Shown here piece after piece: positions 1 through 5,357 of a stretch of DNA of 5,357 bases. This stretch comes from Bacillota bacterium. Its GTDB lineage: Bacteria; Bacillota_E; Sulfobacillia; Sulfobacillales; Sulfobacillaceae. A program made the translations under genes and the position numbers. Where the stretch lies: NCBI GenBank assembly GCA_021802375.1, contig JAKAAL010000366.1, positions 1 to 5,357 of the forward strand. The letters run 5' to 3'. The notes beneath the pieces were generated by a model. It was not told where the DNA came from. It searched no databases and worked only from the letters and a program-made list of their open reading frames with translations. How positions within the stretch are numbered: position 1 is the stretch's first letter; every line of letters begins with the position of its first letter.

Positions 1-555
1 TGGCAGGCGCTGGATGCGCTCAGCACGGTGGGAATCTGGCTCGACGAAAAGGCCTTTCATGAACTTCGTCGCGCACTGGTGGAACTCAAGATGTGTACCA
101 GACTGACCGACACGGATTTGAAAAACAATCCTGAGTGTCCCTCCTGCCATTTTCGGCCATTAATCGACGGTCAAGTGAACAAGGACCTGGAGTGGTTTGA
201 ATCTCGCGTGGCTGAGCTTGCTCAGTCGTGGGCGAAGACGTTGGCGGAGGCTCTCTCGGACCCCAGTGTAACCGAGACCTTGCGCTTGTTTGACGGCGAC
301 AACCGGGAGGCTATCCAGTCCTTTGCCACGACCGGGAGGTTACCGTTGCCGCTTCCCCGAGGGTTTGTCGACGACTTGAAGACGGTTCTACAGGGGATTC
401 AGGCGACCGAGATTAGCGTGAAGGAGCTGGTCGACCGATTGGGTGCGGGCAGGCCTCTCAAACCGCATGATGCCAAGGATCGTCTGTCCCAGATTTTTGA
501 GGAATACCTTCAAGGACATGACCCCAATCGCACGCGCATTATTTTCCGGATTTAA
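1..555 (+). CDS. brxC: BrxC/PglY-like DUF6079 protein, C-terminal 184 residues (5' partial)
   Basis: The reading frame is open from base 1, so this is the tail of a longer gene; the GTG at 28 is an internal codon with no ribosome binding site before it. In the family the full protein is over 1000 residues with an N-terminal P-loop ATPase region, which lies outside the window. Visible here are a helical stretch, then Cys32, Cys46 and Cys49 with His50 (numbered from base 1), where the CPSCHFRP segment looks like a zinc-binding or structural knuckle. The last 80 residues are helical: a GRLPLPLPRGFVDDL segment, a short 'evsv.eLvdrL' helix, and an ending of the type 'f.eyl.GhDpnrtRIIFRI', which fits my recollection of DUF6079/BrxC C-termini. 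Its role in BREX is thought to be ATP-dependent and needed for defence. The 14-base gap to the methyltransferase gene supports the BREX reading. The family call is recognition by eye; with only the tail visible, another large P-loop protein cannot be excluded. Confidence 0.75.
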   Translation, partial: WQALDALSTVGIWLDEKAFHELRRALVELKMCTRLTDTDLKNNPECPSCHFRPLIDGQVNKDLEWFESRVAELAQSWAKTLAEALSDPSVTETLRLFDGDNREAIQSFATTGRLPLPLPRGFVDDLKTVLQGIQATEISVKELVDRLGAGRPLKPHDAKDRLSQIFEEYLQGHDPNRTRIIFRI

Positions 556-558
556 AAT

Positions 559-565
559 AGGAGGT
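559..565 (+). promoter_or_regulatory. Strong Shine-Dalgarno for the methyltransferase gene
   Basis: AGGAGGT lies just after the upstream TAA (553-555) and five bases separate AGGAGG from the ATG at 570. This near-perfect anti-16S match fixes the ATG at 570 as the start. It is the only strong ribosome binding site seen in the window and occupies half of the 14-base intergenic gap, leaving no room for a separate promoter. Confidence 0.93.
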
Positions 566-569
566 TCCC

Positions 570-3422
570 ATGGACGAATTAGAATTGGCATTGGCAGACG
601 GTAAGACGCCCGGTCCCGTGATCTGTCTAGGGCACGTGTTTGAGAATGACGAAGAGCGCCGACGCTACTTTCGGGAACGCCTGCGAGAGCATCTACCGGA
701 ATTGCGGCAGATACCGGGCTTTCCCATTGGCACCGATGACGATATTGTGGCACTTTCGGATCCGCCGTATTATACTGCGTGTCCGAATCCCTTCATTCCG
801 GACATTGTGGCGGACTGGGAGAGTCAGCGACCACCCCGCGAAGAGCCCTATCATCGGGAGCCCTATGCGGCGGATGTGTCCGAGGGGAAAAACGATCCCA
901 TTTACAATGCCCATTCCTACCACACCAAAGTTCCCCACAAGGCCATCATGCGCTACATCCTCCACTATACCAATCCCGGGGATATTGTCTTCGACGGCTT
1001 CGCGGGTACTGGCATGACCGGAGTCGCGGCTCAGCTCTGTGGCGATCGCGCCGTCGTGGAGTCACTAGGCTATCAGGTCACGGAGGATGGCACGATTCTC
1101 CAAAACGATGACGGCACCTGGAAACCGTTTTCCACCCTCGGTGCCCGCCGGGCCATTTTGAATGACCTGAGTCCGGCCGCCTCGTTTATTGCCTATAACT
1201 ACAATACGCCCGTGGATCCGGTGCAGTTTAAGCGAGAAGCGGAACGGATTCTCAATGCCGTCGAAAAAGAGTGCGGATGGATGTACCTGACCCTCCACAA
1301 TCCCACGCCGGATCAGTTATCTCGGGCATTGGATAGGATCAAGACCGATCCGCATCACCTGGCAGAGCATAAGGATTTGCCGTGGGGCCGGATTAACTAC
1401 ACGGTTTGGTCGGATGTGTTTGTTTGTCCCCATTGTGCCGCGGAAATGGTTTTTTGGGCAGCGGCTGTTGACAAGGAAGCGGGTAAAGTACGGGACGTGT
1501 TTGCTTGTCCGCATTGTGGAGCCGAGGTGACCAAGCGAGTCTTAGAGCGCGCATGGACCACCTTCTACGATGATGCTATCCAAGACACGGTCAAACAAGC
1601 CAAACAGGTCCCGGTGCTCATCAATTATTCGGTGGGGAAGACGCGGCAGGAAAAAACCCCGGATGCGGCAGATTTGGCGCTGTTGCAGGTCATTGACCAG
1701 GAACCTATTCCCTTCTGGTTCCCCACAGACCGGATCCCGAAAGGAGACAAGACAGGGGAGCCGATTCGTATTGGGATAACGCATGTGCATCAGTTTTATA
1801 CCAGGAGGAATCTCAGTATTCTTTCGAGCATTTTATCCATAACTAGCTCAAATCGAGTTGTTTTGGGGAGCGTTAGGAGTTCGTTGTCGTACGCCATGAA
1901 GATGATCAAGGTCAATTTGGCACGCCTTAGAGATGACAAGGGACTCTTTGCGCTCGGATCCGTGAGCAACACATTGTACATTCCCAGTATCTCTGCGGAA
2001 CGTCCTATCGCCCAAGCGCTCCCAGGGAAGATCTCGGCTGCACTTCGAGGTCGAAGTGCACTGCTTTCGTTATCTCATTTTGTAATTGATACTGGATCAG
2101 CAACCACAAAAGACAAGACAATGATCGCCAATTCTGTGGACTATCTCTTCATTGACCCCCCCTTTGGCGCTAATATCATGTACTCCGAGTTGAACTTCCT
2201 GTGGGAAGCATGGCTGAAGGTGTTCACCAACAACGCACCCGAAGCGATTGTGAATGCCGTGCAAGGGAAGGGATTACCCGAATACCAGCAGTTAATGGCC
2301 GAGAGTTTTCGGGAAGCATTTCGCGTTTTGAAACCGGGCCGGTGGATGACGGTGGAGTTTAGCAACACCCAAACCAGCATTTGGAGTGCCATTCAACAAG
2401 CCATTCAACAGGCGGGCTTTGTCATTGCCAATGTGGCGGCGTTGGATAAACAGCAAGGTAGTTTCAATTCGGTGACGACGACCACGGCGGTGAAGAAGGA
2501 CCTCGTCATTTCGGCCTACAAACCCTCGGATGTCATGACGCATCGCGTTGAGGAGGGCCAAGACGCGGATGCGGGGGTGCTGGCCTTCGTGGATGAGCAT
2601 TTGCGGCAATTACCGGTGTTCTTAGGGCGCAAGGGCAAGGCGGAACCGATTGAGGAGCGGACCCCTCGAAGCATCTATGACCGGTTCGTGGGATATTATG
2701 TGGCACACGGATGGCCATTGCCCATTACTCACTCCGCCGCTTTCCAACGGTTGTTGACCGAGCGATATCCGGTGCGAGATGGTATGGTCTTTTTGGAGGA
2801 TCAGGTCTTGGAATACGATCAGAAGCGCATTTTGGTCAAAGAGTTTGTCCAGGCGGAGCTGTTCGTGTCGAATGAATCCTCGGCCATTGAATGGATCCGC
2901 CAGCGGCTGATGACGAAGCCCCAGACCTATCAGGACTTGCAACCCGCATTTATGCAGACAATCCAGCACCTTGAGAAATACGAGCAATTGCCGGAACTGC
3001 GCGAGTTATTGGACGACAACTTTCTTCAGTATGATGGCGGGTCTCCGATGCCGGAGCGCCTCGTGAGCTATCTCCGCGCCAATTATCCCAAATACCGGGG
3101 CGAGGTCGTCACCGACGAAATGCAGCGGAAAATGAAAGCGTGCTGGTATGTCCCGGATCCGAATCGTTTGGCGGATATGGAGAAAATCCGGCAAAAGAAG
3201 TTGTGGAAGGAATTCGAAGGGTATATTGCCGCGTCGCGGAAGAGCAGCAAGCGCTTGAAGGTGTTTCGCTCCGAGGTGGTCAAGGCCGGATTCCAGAAGC
3301 TCTGGACCGAGCGGGACTACGCCACCATCGTGCTCGTGGGCGATCACTTGCCTCCGCCGGCCGTGAACGACGACCTGTTCCTAAGCCAGTTTCTCAGTAA
3401 TGCCCGGGGGATGCTGGAGTGA
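570..3422 (+). CDS. pglXI: PglXI-type zinc-ribbon DNA N6-adenine methyltransferase
   Basis: The 950-residue protein is predicted to transfer methyl groups from S-adenosylmethionine to adenine in a specific DNA site, marking self DNA. Domains in order: an N-terminal SDPPYY motif (Asp64-Tyr68); the SAM-binding strand and loop DIVFDGFAGTG (138-148), with F144-A-G146-T-G148 as the FxGxG; a probable motif II LNDLSP (197-202); a four-cysteine zinc ribbon, CPHC at 286-289 and CPHC at 313-316; a probable target recognition region (about 415-520); a second catalytic-type motif IDPPFG (Asp529) followed by MYSELNFLWEAWL; then the usual 'RVLKPGRW' strand and a final 'KDLVIS' strand. Residues about 705-950 form a long C-terminal region (RFVGYYVAHGWPLP, later KACWYVPDPN), likely helical, of unknown function. 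Start is fixed by AGGAGGT at 559. The gene sits between BrxC-like and BrxHII-like genes. Methyltransferase identity is firm; the PglXI label depends on context. N6-adenine rather than N4-cytosine is inferred from the family. Confidence 0.88.
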   Translation: MDELELALADGKTPGPVICLGHVFENDEERRRYFRERLREHLPELRQIPGFPIGTDDDIVALSDPPYYTACPNPFIPDIVADWESQRPPREEPYHREPYAADVSEGKNDPIYNAHSYHTKVPHKAIMRYILHYTNPGDIVFDGFAGTGMTGVAAQLCGDRAVVESLGYQVTEDGTILQNDDGTWKPFSTLGARRAILNDLSPAASFIAYNYNTPVDPVQFKREAERILNAVEKECGWMYLTLHNPTPDQLSRALDRIKTDPHHLAEHKDLPWGRINYTVWSDVFVCPHCAAEMVFWAAAVDKEAGKVRDVFACPHCGAEVTKRVLERAWTTFYDDAIQDTVKQAKQVPVLINYSVGKTRQEKTPDAADLALLQVIDQEPIPFWFPTDRIPKGDKTGEPIRIGITHVHQFYTRRNLSILSSILSITSSNRVVLGSVRSSLSYAMKMIKVNLARLRDDKGLFALGSVSNTLYIPSISAERPIAQALPGKISAALRGRSALLSLSHFVIDTGSATTKDKTMIANSVDYLFIDPPFGANIMYSELNFLWEAWLKVFTNNAPEAIVNAVQGKGLPEYQQLMAESFREAFRVLKPGRWMTVEFSNTQTSIWSAIQQAIQQAGFVIANVAALDKQQGSFNSVTTTTAVKKDLVISAYKPSDVMTHRVEEGQDADAGVLAFVDEHLRQLPVFLGRKGKAEPIEERTPRSIYDRFVGYYVAHGWPLPITHSAAFQRLLTERYPVRDGMVFLEDQVLEYDQKRILVKEFVQAELFVSNESSAIEWIRQRLMTKPQTYQDLQPAFMQTIQHLEKYEQLPELRELLDDNFLQYDGGSPMPERLVSYLRANYPKYRGEVVTDEMQRKMKACWYVPDPNRLADMEKIRQKKLWKEFEGYIAASRKSSKRLKVFRSEVVKAGFQKLWTERDYATIVLVGDHLPPPAVNDDLFLSQFLSNARGMLE
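1812..2129 (+). other. Probable target recognition region of the methyltransferase
   Basis: Codes for roughly residues 415-520, between the FYTRRN segment (409-414) and SVDYLFIDPPFG (522-533), both of which look conserved. The segment is rich in Ser, Leu, Ile and Arg, unlike the Asp/Glu/Pro-rich flanks, and carries LYIPS at 469-473. A hand count of 1801-2160 gives about 47% G+C, with 40% at 1801-1860 and 42% at 2041-2100; sampled stretches elsewhere in the gene are about 55-62%. Codons uncommon in the rest of the window, such as ATA, AGG and AGC, cluster here. Placement between motif II and the DPPF motif is where amino-methyltransferases can carry their DNA-reading domain. The assignment is inference; the boundaries are approximate. 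Confidence 0.5.
2039..2060. repeat. 22-base near-perfect palindrome inside the methyltransferase gene
   Basis: Arms TGCACTTCGA (2039-2048) and TCGAAGTGCA (2051-2060) are exact reverse complements with only GG between them. It lies in the compositionally odd segment and codes for the stretch A-L-R-G-R-S-A in frame. As RNA the arms could pair, although the two-base spacer would force at least one pair at the tip to open. A rough chance estimate for 10-base arms with a spacer of 0-9 bases in 5.4 kb is about 0.05. Confidence 0.9.
2388..2411 (+). repeat. Two tandem 12-base units coding AIQQ-AIQQ
   Basis: GCCATTCAACAA is followed directly by GCCATTCAACAG, eleven of twelve bases identical and in frame. 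It adds one helical turn (AIQQAIQQAGF) in the helix after the VEFSN strand of the methyltransferase. It looks like a small in-frame duplication, or simply a repeated helix heptad-like pattern. Confidence 0.8.
3406..3411 (+). promoter_or_regulatory. Weak ribosome binding site before the helicase GTG start
   Basis: A purine run GGGGGA ends seven bases before the GTG at 3419, inside the last codons of the methyltransferase gene. It is a modest match to the anti-Shine-Dalgarno sequence. Together with the GTGA overlap (3419-3422) it suggests that helicase translation depends largely on ribosomes terminating at the upstream TGA. Confidence 0.5.
3419..3422 (+). other. GTGA stop-start overlap coupling methyltransferase and helicase
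   Basis: The GTG start of the helicase (3419-3421) shares bases with the TGA stop of the methyltransferase (3420-3422). This arrangement favours translational coupling, so helicase output would follow methyltransferase output. Confidence 0.85.
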
Positions 3423-5357
3423 GCGATTGGGTGTATCTCAGGACGGAGCAGAAACGAGGGCGCATCATTCAGCGTGAGACCATTTTTGGTCAGGATTATG
3501 CGCACGTGTGGGTACCGGAGACGGGCTCGGTGGTGCGTGTGCCGGTTGGGATCCTGGAAGACTGGGGCGCTCCAGGGTTGGATGAGATCCGCTACCGGGC
3601 CTATGCGGCACGCATTATCCAAGCCCTTCCGGGGGACGTGTTGCTGGCTCCACTTGATAGCCGGGTGGTGCCGTTGCCGCATCAGATCCACGTGTTAGAC
3701 CGGGTCGTTGGGGAACGGCGGATGCGACTTTTATTAGCGGACGAAGTGGGGCTGGGGAAAACCATCGAGGCCGGTCTTGTCATTCGCGAGCTCAAACTGC
3801 GTCGTAAGATCCGCCGCATCCTCATCGCGGCCCCCAAGGGGTTGCTCCATCAGTGGGCCAGTGAACTGGCCCTGCACTTTGGAGAGAAGTTCCGGGTAGT
3901 GGCCGGTGAGGACCTTCGTGATGGCCATGACGTGTGGTCTCAGTCGGATCAACTCATCGTGTCTCAAGACGGCATCAAGCCGCTGGCGCGACGCCGTGGG
4001 TGGAACAGCGAACGGATTGCCGCGTACAATCAACAGCGGTATGAAGCAGTGATGGCGGCAGGTTGGGACCTCGTGGTGATTGATGAGGCTCATCGTCTCG
4101 GGGGGAGCACCGAGACGGTAGCCCGCTATCGCTTGGGGCAGGGGCTGGCCGCGGCTGCGCCCTATCTTCTCCTTCTGACGGCCACTCCACACCAGGGAAA
4201 AAGCGATCAATTTCGCCGGCTTCTGGGGCTGTTGGACCCGGAGCGATTTATTGAACAAGAAAATCTGAGTCCCGAACTCGTCAAGCCCTATGTGGTACGG
4301 ACGGCCAAACGGATGGCGATTAATGCCGAAGGGACGGCGTTATTTCAACCCCGGCAGGTCGAGATGGTGGTGGTCGATTGGCACAGCTCCCGCTATACGA
4401 TTCAGCGCGAGCTCTATGAAGCCGTGACGCTCTACGTACAACAAGGCTATCGCCGGGCGTTGGCCGCGAAGGCGTTCACCGAGACTTTTTTGTTGATTTT
4501 AATGCAACGCATGGTGACATCCAGTCCCTCTGCCATCGAAAGAGCCTTGCGGCGGCGGATTGACGCCTTGGGGGCATCGGACGACGCGGACGATGGGACG
4601 ATTAGTGAGGACGACGAGATTGAAGCCGCCTTTGACGACACCATGTCGTCACGCAATCCATCCGCTTTGGAATCGCTCTTGCAATTAGCCAGGCAAGCGA
4701 TTCACAGTCCGGATGCCCGGGTCGACCGCCTAATCACCCTGATCGATCAAATTCGGCAAGTGGAGTCGAGCGAGACCAAATTTTTGATTTTCACCGAGTT
4801 TTTGCCCACGCAGGCGCTCTTGGCCCGCGTGTTGACGCACTACGGCTATCGTGTGAGTGTCTTAAACGGGCAGATGAGTACGGAGGAGCGGCTTCATGTG
4901 CAAGACACGTTTCGTCAAGATCGTCAATTCCTCATCTCCACAGATGCCGGGGGCGAAGGATTAAATCTTCAATTCGCGCACGTGGTGGTGAACTACGATT
5001 TGCCCTGGAATCCGATGCGGATTGAACAACGGATTGGACGAGTGGACCGGATCGGACAGAGCCATGCGGTGCGGGCATTTAACTTCGTCATACAAGACAC
5101 GGTGGAGTATCGCGTCCAGGAAGTGTTGTTGGATAAGCTACAACGAATCTTGGCCGAATTGGGCATTGATAAATTGGGTGATGTGTTGGATTCATCAGGA
5201 CTCGATGTCGACTACCAAGGTCTCTTTCTTGAGGCCATTATGCAGCCTGATGAGGCGGACAAGGAACTCACGCGTTGGGTGGACAGTGTGCGCCATACCG
5301 CCGAACAATCACGTCGTCTCAATCAGTCGATTGAAGCAGGCCCTCCCCCTCTGGAAC
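3419..5357 (+). CDS. brxHII: RapA-like Swi2/Snf2 ATPase, BrxHII type (3' partial)
   Basis: The first 646 codons are visible with no stop. It is a superfamily 2 DNA translocase predicted to move on double-stranded DNA using ATP. Residues 1-80 form a small beta-rich lead-in (RGRIIQRETIFG, VWVPETGSVVRVP). Then come a Q-like motif PLPHQ (85-89), Walker A DEVGLGKT (108-115, Lys114), motif Ia AAPKGLLHQW (137-146), motif II DEAH (222-225) and motif III TATPH (254-258). After a linker with an acidic run (388-407) the second lobe has KFLIFTEF (454-461), motif V DAGGEGLN (509-516) and motif VI QRIGRVDRIGQ (537-547). LADEVGLGKTIEAG and the spacing closely resemble RapA. No nuclease motif is seen in the visible part. 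The GTG at 3419 overlaps the upstream TGA as GTGA; the next in-frame ATG (3722) would delete the lead-in and Q motif. All motor motifs are intact. BrxHII is chosen over DISARM DrmD from the neighbouring genes. Confidence 0.9.
   Translation, partial: MSDWVYLRTEQKRGRIIQRETIFGQDYAHVWVPETGSVVRVPVGILEDWGAPGLDEIRYRAYAARIIQALPGDVLLAPLDSRVVPLPHQIHVLDRVVGERRMRLLLADEVGLGKTIEAGLVIRELKLRRKIRRILIAAPKGLLHQWASELALHFGEKFRVVAGEDLRDGHDVWSQSDQLIVSQDGIKPLARRRGWNSERIAAYNQQRYEAVMAAGWDLVVIDEAHRLGGSTETVARYRLGQGLAAAAPYLLLLTATPHQGKSDQFRRLLGLLDPERFIEQENLSPELVKPYVVRTAKRMAINAEGTALFQPRQVEMVVVDWHSSRYTIQRELYEAVTLYVQQGYRRALAAKAFTETFLLILMQRMVTSSPSAIERALRRRIDALGASDDADDGTISEDDEIEAAFDDTMSSRNPSALESLLQLARQAIHSPDARVDRLITLIDQIRQVESSETKFLIFTEFLPTQALLARVLTHYGYRVSVLNGQMSTEERLHVQDTFRQDRQFLISTDAGGEGLNLQFAHVVVNYDLPWNPMRIEQRIGRVDRIGQSHAVRAFNFVIQDTVEYRVQEVLLDKLQRILAELGIDKLGDVLDSSGLDVDYQGLFLEAIMQPDEADKELTRWVDSVRHTAEQSRRLNQSIEAGPPPLE

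Larger units (their letters stand above)
1..5357 (+). other. Segment of a type 3 BREX phage-defence operon
   Basis: Three co-directional genes read as the C-terminus of a DUF6079/BrxC-PglY protein, a PglXI-type adenine methyltransferase and a RapA-like Snf2 ATPase of BrxHII type. They are separated by 14 bases and by a 4-base overlap, which argues for one transcript. Known biology: type 3 BREX loci are ordered brxF, brxC/pglY, pglXI, brxHII, pglZ, brxA. Three consecutive members in that order are seen here; brxF, pglZ and brxA are not in the window, so the assignment rests on order and family resemblance. The main alternative is DISARM class 1, which also pairs an adenine methylase with a Snf2 ATPase, but its other members (DrmA, DrmB, DrmC) do not resemble the upstream gene. 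Confidence 0.82.

Noticed and set aside
28..555. A separate 175-residue gene starting at GTG 28
   Set aside because: The frame is open back to base 1 and no ribosome binding site precedes the GTG; it is the tail of a longer protein.
553..558. TAAAAT as a possible -10 promoter box for the methyltransferase
   Set aside because: No -35-like hexamer lies 16-18 bases upstream (the region there is CGCACG-like), and the T-rich stretch includes the stop codon of the upstream gene; co-transcription is more likely.
388..753. Minus-strand open frame crossing the gene 1-gene 2 junction
   Set aside because: It overlaps the strong Shine-Dalgarno and conserved coding on the + strand and has no ribosome binding site; low-complexity Arg/Pro-rich product.
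3640..3722. ATG at 3722 as the helicase start
   Set aside because: It would remove the PLPHQ motif and the beta-rich N-terminal region, both of which read as real protein in the same frame from GTG 3419.
3734..4258. Minus-strand open frame of 174 codons
   Set aside because: It lies wholly opposite the helicase motor motifs, has no start signal, and its translation resembles no protein fold; it is a shadow of the + strand codon bias.
4447..4656. Serine-rich minus-strand open frame of 69 codons
   Set aside because: The Ser/Ala-rich composition is the complement of the acidic Asp/Glu codons of the helicase linker, so it is a by-product.
570..5357. DISARM class 1 (adenine methylase plus Snf2 ATPase)
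   Set aside because: The upstream gene tail resembles DUF6079/BrxC, and gene order matches type 3 BREX; DrmA, DrmB and DrmC are not seen. The flanks would settle it.

Overview
The window is a protein-coding stretch with all genes on the + strand. Tight gene spacing, a mid-50s G+C by eye and one textbook AGGAGGT ribosome binding site indicate bacterial chromosome. The strong Shine-Dalgarno and frequent GTG/TTG codons are compatible with a Firmicute of moderate-to-high G+C, but the sequence does not fix the taxon. No rRNA, tRNA, IS element, integrase or CRISPR repeat is visible.

Layout: (1) 1-555, the 3' end of a gene whose tail looks like the DUF6079 / BrxC-PglY family of large P-loop proteins. 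(2) 570-3422, a complete 950-residue DNA adenine methyltransferase with a zinc ribbon, matching the PglXI type. (3) 3419-5357, the N-terminal 646 residues of a RapA-like Swi2/Snf2 ATPase, matching BrxHII; it runs off the window. Gaps are 14 bases between genes 1 and 2 and a 4-base overlap between genes 2 and 3, so the three almost certainly share one transcript.

The order brxC/pglY - pglXI - brxHII is the core of a type 3 BREX anti-phage locus, whose published order is brxF, brxC/pglY, pglXI, brxHII, pglZ, brxA. In such systems the methyltransferase marks host DNA at a specific site, while the ATPases and PglZ are needed to block replication of unmarked phage DNA; the mechanism is not fully resolved. 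The prediction outside the window is brxF and the rest of brxC upstream, and the rest of brxHII, pglZ and brxA downstream.

The system is known in outline, but several details deserve attention. The methyltransferase carries two DPP(Y/F) catalytic-type motifs, one on each side of its SAM-binding motif. A compositionally distinct segment (about 1800-2130) lies where a target recognition domain would be expected, and it contains an almost uninterrupted 22-base palindrome. The helicase has a very acidic linker between its two motor lobes.
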